Source of the DNA: Halochromatium roseum
Lineage (GTDB): Bacteria > Pseudomonadota > Gammaproteobacteria > Chromatiales > Chromatiaceae
Direction of reading: 5' to 3'
Length of the DNA stretch: 51,204 nucleotides
NCBI RefSeq assembly: GCF_016653315.1
Contig: NZ_NHSH01000062.1
Location: forward strand, 11,311-62,514
Part shown: piece after piece, positions 34,622 through 44,427 of the stretch
How the letters are laid out: the number at the start of each line of letters is the position of its first letter
Position numbering within the stretch: position 1 is the first letter of the stretch
Translations under genes and position numbers: made by a program
Notes under the pieces: model-generated
Databases searched by the model: none
Told to the model about the DNA's origin: nothing
The model's input: only the letters and a program-made list of their open reading frames with translations

Positions 34622-35194
34622 ATGATTTGCTGCCAGCGTCAGCCCATATCGGCGGCTCATTCACGCCAACAGGGTTTCAATCTCCTAGAGTTGATGATGA
34701 CGCTTTCAGTGGCGACTATCCTGTTGACCATTGGGGTGCCATCGTTGCAGGCGACGATCCAGAATGGTCGTGCAGCGACGCAAATCAACGACCTACTAGC
34801 CTCCATCCGCCTTGCCCGGAGCGAGTCGGTGAAAACAGGACGGCGCGTCGTGCTTTGCAAAAGCGACGATGAAGCATCCTGTACAACCTCCGGTGGCTAC
34901 GATCAAGGCTGGCTGGTCTTCGTCGATCTCGATCAGGATGCGACCCTGGATCCTGTAGAGCCTGTCCTGCGAGTCCAGGGTCCCTTGAGTGGTGACCAGG
35001 TCCTCTCGGGCACGAGCGGGGTCGATAACTATATCGCCTTCACGTCTGACGGGTTTGCCCGCCTGATCGATGGCTCGATGCAGAGCGGCACACTCACGCT
35101 CGATCTCTGTCTCCCAGGACGCGGCAAGCGCGCTATTGTGATCAAACCGACGGGGAGAACTGGCGTTGAAACAGTCGAAGCCAGCTGTTCTTAG
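34622..35194 (+). CDS. fimT: Minor pseudopilin, FimT/FimU (GspH) family
   Basis: Minor pilin thought to prime type IV pilus assembly. The 190-residue chain has a long leader (MICCQRQPISAAHSRQQG) cleaved by the prepilin peptidase after Gly18. The methylated N-terminal helix FNLLELMMTLSVATILLTIGVPSL follows, with the conserved Glu at mature position 5. A GspH-type domain includes SIRLARSESVKTGRRVVLCKS and ends with a disulfide-type Cys pair (CLPGRGKRAIVI...EASCS). First gene of the six-gene pilin cluster. Its 3' end overlaps the pilV start by 29 bases. Confidence 0.88.
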   Translation: MICCQRQPISAAHSRQQGFNLLELMMTLSVATILLTIGVPSLQATIQNGRAATQINDLLASIRLARSESVKTGRRVVLCKSDDEASCTTSGGYDQGWLVFVDLDQDATLDPVEPVLRVQGPLSGDQVLSGTSGVDNYIAFTSDGFARLIDGSMQSGTLTLDLCLPGRGKRAIVIKPTGRTGVETVEASCS

Positions 35195-35645
35195 CAGAAC
35201 TGCATCTCATTGCTCGTCTCAGCGCGGTTTTTCGATCGTGGAAGTGCTGGTCTCGGCGACTATTCTTTCAATTGGGCTGCTGGGGCTCGCGGGCTTGCAA
35301 GCAACCTCGCTGGGCTTCAATACCAGCGCACTACATCGCTCCAAGGCAACCTATCTCGCCTACGACATCGCCGATCGCATGCGTGCCAACCGGGCAGCGG
35401 CCTTGGGTGGAGCCTACGATGGTCAGGCACTCGCCGAATCACCACCCGCATGCGCTGAGGCCACGCCCACTGGAACCCTCGCTCAGCGCGATCTGCTGGC
35501 CTGGACCACGAGTCTCGCCTGCCAGCTTCCGCAAGGGACGGGTGCAATCGAGCGCACCGACGCGATCGTGACCGTCACTGTCCAGTGGGACGACAGCCGT
35601 GGTCAGGAGCCGCCCCAACAGTTTCTCATGGAAGCCGAGTTATGA
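35166..35645 (+). CDS. pilV: Minor pilin PilV
   Basis: Minor pilin of the pilus tip-priming complex. The 159-residue chain starts TTG-encoded or Met MKQSKPAVLSRTASHCSSQRG with cleavage expected after Gly21. The helix FSIVEVLVSATILSIGLLGLAGLQ has Glu at mature position 5. The AYDIADRMRANRAAALGG segment is characteristic of PilV, which differs from PilE by this helix. The start lies within fimT, and its stop overlaps the pilW ATG (ATGA), so translation of the cluster is coupled. Confidence 0.9.
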   Translation: MKQSKPAVLSRTASHCSSQRGFSIVEVLVSATILSIGLLGLAGLQATSLGFNTSALHRSKATYLAYDIADRMRANRAAALGGAYDGQALAESPPACAEATPTGTLAQRDLLAWTTSLACQLPQGTGAIERTDAIVTVTVQWDDSRGQEPPQQFLMEAEL

Positions 35646-36724
35646 GTGGGTCGGTCAGCGCTTCTAGGCAGGAAGGGCTGACCATGGTGGAGCTCTTGGT
35701 TGCCATGGTACTGGGCCTGTTCCTGATGGCGGGAACGCTTCAGCTGTTCCTGGGGAGCAACCGTCTCTACCGATTTCAGGAGGGGCTGTCATCGGTTCAA
35801 GAGAACGCGCGTGCGGTCAGTGAATTCATAGCTCGGGACATTCGGATGGGAGGGTTCACTGGTTGTCATCGGAGTGTGCCGGTAGCGAATGTGCTGAATG
35901 ACCCAAGTGCGCGCTGGTGGACAGACTTTGCTTCCGGAGCCGTCATCGGTTACGAGGGCAATGAGGCCTTTCCAGGTCAAGCATTCGGTTCCGATATCGG
36001 TGATCGGGTTGCCGGGACCGATGCCCTCGTACTCCTCGGAGCCGGCCGTCAGGGTTACACGATTGTCCAGCATGTCGCGACAGCCGCGCAGTTCAAGATC
36101 AATCAGCTCCATCACCTGCAAGACGGGAGCATCGTGATGGTGTGTGACGCCCGGCAGGCTTCGATCTTGCAGCTTACCAACGTCAACACGAGCAACGTTA
36201 CCCTCGTTCATAACACGGGTACCGAAACGCCAGGCAACTGTACCAAAGGGTTAGGTTCACCTGTCGAATGTACCGCAAATGGAACCCCTTACGAGTACGG
36301 TCCTGATTCCATCATGTTCGATTTCACGCCGATCGCTTACTACGTCGGAAACGGCGAAACTGGTCTCTCCTTATTCCGGGTCTCGCTCGAGCCGGGCAGT
36401 TCCACTCCGCAGGCATTTGAGCTCGTCGAGGAGGTCGAGGATATGCAATTGCATTACGGGATCGATAGCGATGCTGATGGCTGGGTCGATCCGGATTACC
36501 TGGATGCAAGTGCCGTAACCGATTGGGGTATGGTCCGCAGTGTGCGCGTCAACCTGCTTCTCGCGAGCCGCCAGGATCATTTGACGGAAGATCAGCCCTG
36601 GGTGGTCTTTCCCGCAGCGGATACCGGGGAGGCGAATAAGGCTGGCGCCGGTTTTCAGGCCGCTGATTGGCGTGTCTATCAATCGTTGTCGAAGACCGTC
36701 GCGCTGCGCAACCGGCTGCAGTGA
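35642..36724 (+). CDS. pilW: Minor pilin PilW
   Basis: Large minor pilin. Start ATG 35642 overlaps the pilV stop by four bases and gives 360 residues; a longer frame from 35585 is not supported. MSGSVSASRQEG is the leader, with cleavage after Gly12 and helix LTMVELLVAMVLGLFLMAGTLQLFLG (Glu at mature position 5). SVQENARAVSEFIARDIRMGGFTGC is the PilW family signature. The C-terminal half includes LVEEVEDMQLHYGIDSDADGWVD and WGMVRSVRVNLLLASR. It probably bridges PilV and PilX to the growing fibre. Confidence 0.92.
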   Translation: MSGSVSASRQEGLTMVELLVAMVLGLFLMAGTLQLFLGSNRLYRFQEGLSSVQENARAVSEFIARDIRMGGFTGCHRSVPVANVLNDPSARWWTDFASGAVIGYEGNEAFPGQAFGSDIGDRVAGTDALVLLGAGRQGYTIVQHVATAAQFKINQLHHLQDGSIVMVCDARQASILQLTNVNTSNVTLVHNTGTETPGNCTKGLGSPVECTANGTPYEYGPDSIMFDFTPIAYYVGNGETGLSLFRVSLEPGSSTPQAFELVEEVEDMQLHYGIDSDADGWVDPDYLDASAVTDWGMVRSVRVNLLLASRQDHLTEDQPWVVFPAADTGEANKAGAGFQAADWRVYQSLSKTVALRNRLQ

Positions 36725-36730
36725 GACTCC

Positions 36731-37291
36731 ATGCACGTTCTGCAGCAGAACATTGGCGCGAGAAGGGGAGCGATGGGTGCACGCAGGCAGCGCGGGGTGG
36801 TGCTGGCCGTCTCGTTGATCCTGCTCACCGTGATGACCCTGTTGGGCGTTACCGCGATGACGGTCAACAGTCAGCATGAAAACATGGCAAGCAATACGCG
36901 TCAGCGCAACCTTGCCTTTCAGAGTGCCGAGGCCTGTATCCGCGAGGCAGAGGGCATCCTGGCGGGCGCCAGTCTCCCGGTCTTCGATGGATCGACAGTC
37001 GGGTATCGCCCCTCATTCGCCGCTGCCGGAGCAGGCGAGATGCTCGACTATTGTTGGAACGGATCAGAGGCCGATTGCGATGGTGCTGAATCGCTCGTGG
37101 GCCCGCAGCTTGTCGGTTTGGCTGAGCCCTGCCGCTTCGTGATCGAGGAACTGTTGATCACTGGGCTGCCTGCTGACGGTAGCGTCAAGCTCGCGCCCAT
37201 CGACACGACCAGGCTCTATCGGGTCACGGCGCGTGGTGTTGGCGGTGTCGAGGATGCGGTCGCAATCGTCCAGACCCTTTACCGGAGATAA
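36731..37291 (+). CDS. pilX: Minor pilin PilX
   Basis: Minor pilin that associates with PilY1. The 186-residue chain carries the PilX N-terminal motif RRQRGVVLAVSLILLTVMTLLGVTAMTVNS, where cleavage would follow Gly25 and the mature position 5 is not Glu, as in other PilX proteins. ENMASNTRQRNLAFQSAEACIREAE is the conserved following segment. A Cys pair in the C-terminal domain (DYCWNGSEADC...EPCRF) may form disulfides. It lies six bases after pilW and six before the pilY1 GTG. Confidence 0.9.
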   Translation: MHVLQQNIGARRGAMGARRQRGVVLAVSLILLTVMTLLGVTAMTVNSQHENMASNTRQRNLAFQSAEACIREAEGILAGASLPVFDGSTVGYRPSFAAAGAGEMLDYCWNGSEADCDGAESLVGPQLVGLAEPCRFVIEELLITGLPADGSVKLAPIDTTRLYRVTARGVGGVEDAVAIVQTLYRR

Positions 37292-37296
37292 CGAAG

Positions 37297-40200
37297 GTGC
37301 CGACACGAAAGAATTTGCGGATAGTGGCATTGGTCGCTGCCTGTTTCGCCGGTGTGCCGACGGGAAAGGTGGTGGAGGCGGTGGAGATCGCGCAGATACC
37401 GCTGCACTCGGGCATCCAGGTGGAGCCCAACATTATATTGATTGTTGACGACTCGGGAAGCATGGATTCGGAAGTGCTATTGCCGAGCAATGATGGTGCG
37501 TTATGGTGGAATACAAATGACAAGCGCTTTGTAGGGCGTGGCCAAGACGACAGCGAGGTATCCGGGGCCGTTAACTACAACAATGCCGGGTCCGCCGATG
37601 GCACCTGGAAAAAATATGTCTACCTCTTTCCCAATGGCACCAGCGAGGGGGCGCGGGTCTATTCGGATTCGGCGCATGACCACTATGCCGTCCCACCGAT
37701 CGCGCCTTACGCCTTTGTGCGTTCTGCCGATTATAACGGCATGTACTACGACTATGACGAGACCTATGATCCCTGGTCATCGAGCGGCAGCGAGACCTTC
37801 TCCGATGCCGACCCCTCGGCGGCGCTGTCGGACCCCGTCAAGGGCGACGGGACGCTGGATCTGACCAGCGAGCAGAAGAGCGATTCAAGCAACTGGGTGT
37901 TCAAGATGCACGAGGGGATGGTGATCCCTTCTGACACCCACTACGACGATGGATCGGGCTGGTCGGATGCTCAATCTGATGTGACGCTGAACTCAAACAA
38001 GGATGTCGGCATTCGTTATTATCCCGCGACCTACTATGTCAAAGCCGAGGCCGGAACCTATAGCGTCAATGAGATGCACGGCTCTTGCGATCAGCCAAAT
38101 CCGGCTCATTACCTGGCCTTCGTCGCGGCGCCGAGCACGTTTATAAGTGGCGATGTCGATGCGATCGCGCCCGATGGCGGCTGCCTCGTGCGATATGAGA
38201 TCAAGGCTTCGACTACCTTCCCGAGCGGCCGAAGCTATGCAGAGGAGATACAAAACTTTGCGAACTGGTTCACCTATTATCGCAAGCGTCATTTGACTTT
38301 GCGCGGTAGCGGAGGACATGCCTTTGCCGATCTGGATTTTCTTCGTGCCGGTGGCTTTCGCATCAACAACCGATCGTTGCAGGGCATGTGGGAGTTTGCC
38401 GATGCGCAAGAGAAAGCGGGTTTTTTCGATTTTCTCTATGGTGCGGTCGGTAGTGGCGGAACCCCGAATCGCCACGCATTGGACTACGCAGGTGATCAGT
38501 TCGACAGTAACACCTCGGTGATCGAATACAGCTGCCAGAAGAACTTTGCGTTGTTGTTTACTGACGGATTTTCCAACCCGGATACGATCAGCGGCATCGG
38601 CAATGCCGATGGCTCGAAAGGACCGCCTTATGCGGATGTCTACAGCAGCACCATCGCCGATATCGCAATGCACTATTACGACAAAACGCTCCGGTCCGGC
38701 CTCGATAGTGGGGATGTGCCTGTTCCAGGACAATGCGGCGCGGATGCGGCGCCTGAGTGGCTCGATTGTAACGAACATCTGCACATGGTGACCTACGGCA
38801 TCACGCTCGGCGCCACAGGTCAGATCTTCGGTGTGACCCATCAGGATATCGACGATGCCTACCTTGATCCTGGCCCGCCTGATTGGCAAGAGCCAAGCAC
38901 TATGCGTCATCCGGTGCAGGTCGATGATCTCTACCATGCCACCATCAACAGCCGTGGCGAGATGATGACCGCCAACACAGCGGCAGACCTGCAGGAGACG
39001 ATCAGCGATGCGGTCAACAGCATCCTGCTGCGTAGTGCCAGTTCCTCGGCCTCTGTCGCCTCGAACTCGACACGGATCAACGCGGATACCCTGATCTATC
39101 AGGCCAAGTTCAATACGGCGGACTGGAGCGGAAGGCTGCTTGCTTACAAGATCGAGAGCGACGGCTCAGTGAGCGATCCAGACGCCGATGCCAATATCGA
39201 TGAACATGCGGTATGGGATACGGATCGCGCTGGCGCGATTCCTGATGCGAGCGTTCGTGATGTCTTCACCATCATCGATGGTGAACGCGTTGCATTCCGC
39301 TGGAGTAGTCTGGACGCTGATCAGCAGGCTGCATTGACCGCGCTGGATCTTGATGAGGCGGTCGTCAACTGGGTGCGGGGCGATCAGAGCGAGGAGTATC
39401 CGTCTGGGGCGCTCCGACAGCGCGACTATCTGCTCGGCGACATCGTCAACTCCAATCCTGCATTCGCCGGTGGGGCGGACTATGGATATCGTTCAACGAC
39501 TTGTGGCGGCACCACTTACGCGACCTACCTGGCGACGAAGGCGGCCCGGACGAAGATGCTCTATGTCGGCGCCAACGATGGCATGTTGCACGCGTTTGAT
39601 GCGGAAACAGGTGTTGAGCAATTCGCCTTCATCCCATCCGGACTGCTAGCGGAACTGCCCGCGCTGGCAGATCCTGGCTACAGCCATCGTTACTATGTCG
39701 ATGGCTCGCCACAGCTCGCCGATGCCTGTATCGCAGGCTCTTGGCGGACGGTCTTGATCGGTAGCCTTGGGGCCGGTGGGCGCTCACTGTTCGCGCTCGA
39801 TGTCAGTGATCCGGATCAGTTCGATGCCAACGATATCCTATGGGAGTTTTCGGATAGCACGCTTGGGTATCCGGTCAATCAATTCATTCATCTGTCCGTC
39901 GGTTTGCTGACCAGCGGAGATTGGGGTGTGATCCTGGGGAACGGCTATGGCAGTGATGATGGAGCCGCGGTGCTCTTGGTCATCGACCTTGAGGACGGAT
40001 CACTGTTGACGGCGATCGAGACCGAGGTAGGCGACCCATCCGACCCTAATGGCTTGGCGGGTCCGGTCCTGGTCCCCAATACGGATCGCGAGGTCGAGAC
40101 CGTTTACGCCGGTGATTTGCATGGCAACCTTTGGAAATTCGATCTTTCCAGTAATCCCAATCAATGGGGGAGCGCGTTCAAGTCGGGTAATGATCCTGAG

Positions 40201-40956
40201 CCGTTGTTTCAGGCCAGCTATCCCTCCGGCGGGGAGGATCTGCGGCAACCGATTACTGCGCCGCCAGAGGTCGTCGCGCATCCAGACGGGGGCTATCTCG
40301 TACTCTTCGGGACCGGACAGTATTTCGAGGTCGGCGATAACGCCTCGACCGAGGTACAGAGCCTGTACGGCATCTGGGACGATGATGATCCCGTTGTGCG
40401 CTCCGAGCTGACCCAACAGGCGATCCTTGCCGAGATCAGCGAGAATGGGCGTAATTGGCGTATTACATCCGAGTACCCGTTGAGCTGGGCGCTGAGCAAA
40501 GGCTGGTTCCTCGACCTGATCTCACCGACTGCTGGTGCCGAGGGCGAGCGCATTGTGAGTCCCTCCTTGGTTCGTCATGGCCGCGTCATCTTCACCTCGG
40601 TGGTACCATCACTGGAGCCATGCGAGGCTGGCGGGACGAGTTGGATCACGGAACTGGATATGCTCACCGGGGCGCAGATGGGGACGCCGGTCTTCGATGT
40701 TGACCGAAACGGCAGCATCGACATGAGCGATGTGATTGACGAGATTGCGCTGGATATCGATGGCGACGGCTATCTCGAAACAAGTTCACCTCCTGCGTCA
40801 GTCGAGTCGGAGGTTGGCATCATCAATACCCCCGCGGTGATTTCTGCGGGAGTTGTTGAGCACAAATACACGGCGGGTTCGACAGGCGGTTTGATGCCCG
40901 TGTTAGAGGCCGGCGATGCGACCGCGGGGCGTCAATCCTGGCGACAGCTACAATAG
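37297..40956 (+). CDS. pilY1: Pilus tip-associated protein PilY1
   Basis: Large secreted or tip-located protein that primes type IV pilus extension and controls retraction and adhesion. The 1219-residue chain starts at GTG 37297 (MPTRKNLRIVALVAACFAGVPTGKV, a likely signal peptide). The N-terminal half carries PNIILIVDDSGSMDSE, a DxSxS von Willebrand A-type metal site. The C-terminal half is the PilY1 beta-propeller: NSNPAFAGGADYGYR, KMLYVGANDGMLHAFDAETG, TVLIGSLGAGGRSLFALDVSDP, GVILGNGYGSDDGAAVLLVIDLEDG and VYAGDLHGNLWKFDL. FDVDRNGSIDMSD at about residue 1133 is an EF-hand-like calcium loop, and DIDGDGYLE follows. The Ser/Tyr/Asp-rich N-terminal third is variable between species. Confidence 0.93.
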   Translation: MPTRKNLRIVALVAACFAGVPTGKVVEAVEIAQIPLHSGIQVEPNIILIVDDSGSMDSEVLLPSNDGALWWNTNDKRFVGRGQDDSEVSGAVNYNNAGSADGTWKKYVYLFPNGTSEGARVYSDSAHDHYAVPPIAPYAFVRSADYNGMYYDYDETYDPWSSSGSETFSDADPSAALSDPVKGDGTLDLTSEQKSDSSNWVFKMHEGMVIPSDTHYDDGSGWSDAQSDVTLNSNKDVGIRYYPATYYVKAEAGTYSVNEMHGSCDQPNPAHYLAFVAAPSTFISGDVDAIAPDGGCLVRYEIKASTTFPSGRSYAEEIQNFANWFTYYRKRHLTLRGSGGHAFADLDFLRAGGFRINNRSLQGMWEFADAQEKAGFFDFLYGAVGSGGTPNRHALDYAGDQFDSNTSVIEYSCQKNFALLFTDGFSNPDTISGIGNADGSKGPPYADVYSSTIADIAMHYYDKTLRSGLDSGDVPVPGQCGADAAPEWLDCNEHLHMVTYGITLGATGQIFGVTHQDIDDAYLDPGPPDWQEPSTMRHPVQVDDLYHATINSRGEMMTANTAADLQETISDAVNSILLRSASSSASVASNSTRINADTLIYQAKFNTADWSGRLLAYKIESDGSVSDPDADANIDEHAVWDTDRAGAIPDASVRDVFTIIDGERVAFRWSSLDADQQAALTALDLDEAVVNWVRGDQSEEYPSGALRQRDYLLGDIVNSNPAFAGGADYGYRSTTCGGTTYATYLATKAARTKMLYVGANDGMLHAFDAETGVEQFAFIPSGLLAELPALADPGYSHRYYVDGSPQLADACIAGSWRTVLIGSLGAGGRSLFALDVSDPDQFDANDILWEFSDSTLGYPVNQFIHLSVGLLTSGDWGVILGNGYGSDDGAAVLLVIDLEDGSLLTAIETEVGDPSDPNGLAGPVLVPNTDREVETVYAGDLHGNLWKFDLSSNPNQWGSAFKSGNDPEPLFQASYPSGGEDLRQPITAPPEVVAHPDGGYLVLFGTGQYFEVGDNASTEVQSLYGIWDDDDPVVRSELTQQAILAEISENGRNWRITSEYPLSWALSKGWFLDLISPTAGAEGERIVSPSLVRHGRVIFTSVVPSLEPCEAGGTSWITELDMLTGAQMGTPVFDVDRNGSIDMSDVIDEIALDIDGDGYLETSSPPASVESEVGIINTPAVISAGVVEHKYTAGSTGGLMPVLEAGDATAGRQSWRQLQ

Positions 40957-40965
40957 GTTGCAGCG

Positions 40966-41406
40966 TTGAGATCTCTGAGATTCCGTGCCTTCACCTTGAT
41001 CGAGCTGATGATCACGGTGGCGATCGTCGGTATCCTGGCTGCGGTCTCCTACCCGTCTTACCGGGACACTGTGATCAAGGCTCGGCGCGCCGACGCGAAG
41101 GCAGTGCTCACGGAAGGCGCGCAATGGATGCACCGCTTCTACACCGAGCATGCCCGCTACGATGAGGATGGTGCAGGAAATGCGGTGGCACTGCCCGTTT
41201 CCTTGGCTGCCGCGCCGAAGGAAGGGAGTACCAAGTACTACTCGATTGCACTCGATCCCAAGCCGACGCGGACGTCTTTCAGGCTGAAGGCGACCCCCAA
41301 CAGCAATGGTGGCCAGGACGACGACACCTGCGGTGCCTTGACGCTGAGCAATACCGGCGCGAAAGGGGTATCAGGTGAGGGTGCTAGCGTCGAGCGTTGT
41401 TGGTGA
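40966..41406 (+). CDS. pilE: Type IV pilin PilE-like, last gene of the cluster
   Basis: A 146-residue pilin. The frame is open only from TAG 40954-40956, so TTG 40966 is the most probable start, nine bases after the pilY1 stop. The leader RSLRFRA is short. The helix FTLIELMITVAIVGILAAVSYPSYRD has Glu at mature position 5. The residue before the cleavage site is Ala rather than the usual Gly, which prepilin peptidases tolerate in some pilins. The body reads DAKAVLTEGAQWMHRFYTEHARY, with a C-terminal Cys pair in DDDTCGALTLSNTGAKG...VERCW. It could be the major pilin or, as in many gammaproteobacteria, a PilE-type minor pilin; position favours the latter. Confidence 0.85.
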   Translation: MRSLRFRAFTLIELMITVAIVGILAAVSYPSYRDTVIKARRADAKAVLTEGAQWMHRFYTEHARYDEDGAGNAVALPVSLAAAPKEGSTKYYSIALDPKPTRTSFRLKATPNSNGGQDDDTCGALTLSNTGAKGVSGEGASVERCW

Positions 41407-41530
41407 GTACGCTGACTCAGCTCAGCGATGGCAGGTTATACGGCGCGGCTTGCTCGATATCGGCGTCTGAATCCCCACCTTTGTGCGCAAGCCGCGTTTC
41501 GTGGTTACGATTCAAAGCCGAGGAGTTTTC

Positions 41531-41893
41531 ATGCCCACCCCAACCGAATTCAATCTGCACCGTAGCTCGCGTGTGCTGGAGATCAGCTTCGATGACGGCA
41601 AGCACTTCACCATGCCGGTGGAGTTCTTGCGCGTCTACTCACCCTCAGCAGAGGTCCAAGGCCATGGGCCTGGCCAGCGTGTTCTGCAGCTCGGCAAAGA
41701 GGAGGTGAACATCGATCGCATCGAGCCGGTCGGCAACTATGCCGTTTGCCTGTTCTTCGACGATGAGCACAACACCGGGATCTACTCCTGGGAATACCTC
41801 TACAAGCTTGGTGAAAACCAAGAAGAACTCTGGAAGACCTATCTCGATGAGCTGGAGAAGGCTGGCCACAAGCGCAAGGTCAGACCCTCCTAA
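41531..41893 (+). CDS. DUF971 protein (gamma-butyrobetaine hydroxylase-like N-terminal domain)
   Basis: A 120-residue protein of unknown function. It begins MPTPTEFNLHRSSRVLEISFDDGKHFTMPVEFLRVYSPSAE, the DUF971 opening, and has VGNYAVCLFFDDEHNTGIYSWEYLY. AGGAG lies ten bases upstream of ATG 41531. In other gammaproteobacteria this gene usually follows hslU directly; here the minor-pilin cluster separates them. The frame upstream from 41483 has no family sequence. It is convergent with ubiB. Confidence 0.9.
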   Translation: MPTPTEFNLHRSSRVLEISFDDGKHFTMPVEFLRVYSPSAEVQGHGPGQRVLQLGKEEVNIDRIEPVGNYAVCLFFDDEHNTGIYSWEYLYKLGENQEELWKTYLDELEKAGHKRKVRPS

Positions 41894-41899
41894 GGTGCG

Positions 41900-41922
41900 G
41901 GGCGCCGGCAAATGCCGCGCCC
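41900..41922. terminator. Hairpin between convergent DUF971 gene and ubiB
   Basis: GGGCGC(C)GGC and GCCGCGCCC can form a nine-pair stem with one bulged C and a four-base loop. It sits seven bases after the DUF971 stop and 14 before the ubiB stop. It could serve both strands, but no T-run follows. Confidence 0.45.
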
Positions 41923-41935
41923 TGTATCGAGATCG

Positions 41936-43606
41936 CTATTCGGCTTTGGTCGGCGCAATCAGGTTGCGCCAGAGGATGATCAGGCTCGTGAGCAGCAGCA
42001 GGGAAGCGGCGATGGGTGCGAGCAGCGGGATGGCTGCGGTGGCGGCAGGCGGGGTCAGGATCAGCGCCGTTGCCAGACCCGCGAGCGCGATCGCGGACAG
42101 TGACGCGGTGGTTCGGCCATGGTTAGTGCGGATCTGCGTGGTCAGCCGGTTCAGGCCCTGACTGCCGCCTGCTGGATAGAGTGCCGCCTGATGCTCGAGC
42201 TGATCGATGATGCGGGTGACCGCCACTGGCAGATCGGGTAAGCGCTCCGCCAATGCTGGCCAGTTATGCCACAGGCGTTGTGCCAGCATGCGCGGGCCGA
42301 TCTGCTCGCGCATCCAGCGTTCCATGAACGGCTTGGCGGTGGTCCAGAGGTCGAGCTGTGGGTAGAGCTGGCGGCCGAGACCCTCGATGTTGAGCAGGGT
42401 CTTTTCCAGCAGCACCAGCTGTGGCTGGATCTCCATATCGAAGCGCCGCGCGGTCTGGAACAGGTTGACCAGGAAGCCGCCGAACGAGATCTCCGACAGC
42501 GGCTTCTCAAAGATCGGCTCGCAGACGGTGCGGATCGCGGACTCAAATTCCTCGACCCGGGTGCCGCGTGGCACCCAGCCCGATTCCACATGGAGTTCGG
42601 CAACGCGCCGATAATCACGCCGGAAGAAGGCGAGCAGGTTCTCGGCGAGATAGCGCTGATCCTCCTTGGTCAGGCTGCCGACGATGCCGAAATCGACCGA
42701 GATATAGCGCCCGGAGGGTTCGACGAAGATATTCCCCGGGTGCATGTCGGCGTGGAAGAAGTTGTCGCGGAAGACCTGGGTGAAGAAGATCTCAACCCCG
42801 CGGGTGCCAAGCAGACGCATGCTGATGCCCTGCGCCTTGAGCTGCTCCACCTGCGACACCGGGGTGCCGTAGATGCGCTCCATCACCATCACCGTCGGCC
42901 GCGTCCAGTCCCAGAACACCTCGGGGATGTAGAGCATCTGGCTGTGCTTGAAATTGCGCCTGAGCTGTGAGGCGTTGGCCGCCTCGCGCTGTAGGTTAAG
43001 CTCGTCGAAGATGGTCTTCTCGTACTCGCGCACCACCTCGACCGGCCGCAGCCGTCGGCCATCAGGCCAATAGCGCTGCGCGAGCTGGGCGAAGGTCAGC
43101 ATCAGGTCGACATCGCGCCGGATGATCTGCGCGATATCCGGCCGCAACACCTTGACGATGACCGCTTGGCCGTTCTTCAGGCGTCCGGTATGGACCTGCG
43201 CGATTGAGGCGCTGGCAAGCGGTTGCTCCTGGAACTCATCGAGCACAGTCTCGATTGGCACGCCCCAGGCCTTCTCGATCAGCCGCCGCGCCTCGGGACC
43301 GGGGAAGGGCGGGACGCGGTCTTGCAGCAGCGCCAGCTCGACTGCCAGGTCCTCCGGCAGCAGATCGACGCGGGTCGAGAGCAGCTGACCGAACTTGATG
43401 AAGATCGGTCCCAGCTCTTCGAGCGCGCGGCGCACCCGTACCGGATAGGCCGGCAGGTCGCGCCGATACCAGTGCCAGGGCGCCAGATAGAGGAAGAAGC
43501 GCAGCGGCCGAAACAGCTTGGTCGCGACGATCACCTCGTCGAGGCCATGCTTGAGCAACACGAGATTGATGTGGAGGAGTCGCAGCGACTGCGAGAGACG
43601 AAACAT
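41936..43606 (-). CDS. ubiB: UbiB, ubiquinone biosynthesis kinase-like ATPase
   Basis: Member of the atypical ABC1/ADCK kinase family needed for ubiquinone synthesis, anchored in the inner membrane. The 556-residue chain has the family hallmark [14 protein letters not shown] (KxGQ), the Ala-rich loop [15 protein letters not shown] and [36 protein letters not shown] combines catalytic and metal residues. Two C-terminal membrane helices (about residues 500-545) anchor it. Length matches E. coli UbiB (546). It is the last gene of ubiE-ubiJ-ubiB, 131 bases after ubiJ. Confidence 0.96.
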   Translation of the reverse strand: MFRLSQSLRLLHINLVLLKHGLDEVIVATKLFRPLRFFLYLAPWHWYRRDLPAYPVRVRRALEELGPIFIKFGQLLSTRVDLLPEDLAVELALLQDRVPPFPGPEARRLIEKAWGVPIETVLDEFQEQPLASASIAQVHTGRLKNGQAVIVKVLRPDIAQIIRRDVDLMLTFAQLAQRYWPDGRRLRPVEVVREYEKTIFDELNLQREAANASQLRRNFKHSQMLYIPEVFWDWTRPTVMVMERIYGTPVSQVEQLKAQGISMRLLGTRGVEIFFTQVFRDNFFHADMHPGNIFVEPSGRYISVDFGIVGSLTKEDQRYLAENLLAFFRRDYRRVAELHVESGWVPRGTRVEEFESAIRTVCEPIFEKPLSEISFGGFLVNLFQTARRFDMEIQPQLVLLEKTLLNIEGLGRQLYPQLDLWTTAKPFMERWMREQIGPRMLAQRLWHNWPALAERLPDLPVAVTRIIDQLEHQAALYPAGGSQGLNRLTTQIRTNHGRTTASLSAIALAGLATALILTPPAATAAIPLLAPIAASLLLLTSLIILWRNLIAPTKAE

Positions 43607-43737
43607 GAGCGGTTCGGTGGCTCCGGGCTGTCCTAAACGTGTCTGCAGCTGCGCGGTTCAAGCCGTCTCGCATCGACGGCCTCCCGACTCGATGGGCCCC
43701 GCGGGACAATGAGCGGGAAGCAGACGCTGGATGGCTG

Positions 43738-44427
43738 CTAGGTGGGATCGGTCCCTGTACTTTGGCTCTGCAGGCGAGCGAGCCGCTCAACGCGGGCCTC
43801 GAGGCGCTCGACGTCGTCACGCAAGCGGTCAATCCCGTCGAGGAAGTCTCGCACCTCGGTCTCGCTGGGCAAGAAACGGCCTTCCTCGATCAGAGACTCG
43901 CGCACGTCGGTCTGCAGGCTGTGGCGGCTGCGCTCAGCCCAGCGGCTTGCGGCGCGCGCCTGATTGCCAAGCTGGTGCGCGATGTTGTCGCCAACGAGGG
44001 CGGCGAGCTGTTCTTCCCAATCGATGTCCAGTCCCTTGCAGACGTCGCCGATCGTCTGCGCAAGACCGTTATCGCCATCGATCTGGACCGCGCCGCTGAA
44101 GACCTCGTCTTCGCGGTGTTGCGCTAGGGCCATACCTAGGAGTGCTGCCGGTGTGGCGCGCAGGATGCAGTCGGGCTCGGCGGCGTAGTCGCCGAACAAG
44201 CGCAGCGCGGCGGCTTCTGGAACCACGAACAGATGAATGCCGAACCCAAGCAGCTCGACCCGAAGCACTTGCCCCTGCACGCGGGCGAGCCTTGCGGCAC
44301 CTTCAGGATCGAGCGCGAGAACCCGGTTGATCACCGCTTCCGCGGCAGCGAGGAGCGCTGACGGTGGCGTTAGGCCAGGCTCGCTCGTCTGGTCATGCTC
44401 GCCAGGGGGTTGCCAGTCGGTACTCAC
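43738..44427 (-). CDS. ubiJ: UbiJ, ubiquinone biosynthesis accessory factor
   Basis: SCP2-domain protein that binds the lipid intermediates of the soluble ubiquinone-synthesis complex. The start is GTG 44425-44427 ([13 protein letters not shown]), whose bases overlap the ubiE TGA by two. A longer frame from 44484 runs back into ubiE and is not used. The 229-residue chain has the SCP2 fold at about 35-125 ([32 protein letters not shown] and [32 protein letters not shown]). It ends in a coiled coil ([17 protein letters not shown]). Gene order and fold make the call firm. Confidence 0.88.
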   Translation of the reverse strand: MSTDWQPPGEHDQTSEPGLTPPSALLAAAEAVINRVLALDPEGAARLARVQGQVLRVELLGFGIHLFVVPEAAALRLFGDYAAEPDCILRATPAALLGMALAQHREDEVFSGAVQIDGDNGLAQTIGDVCKGLDIDWEEQLAALVGDNIAHQLGNQARAASRWAERSRHSLQTDVRESLIEEGRFLPSETEVRDFLDGIDRLRDDVERLEARVERLARLQSQSTGTDPT

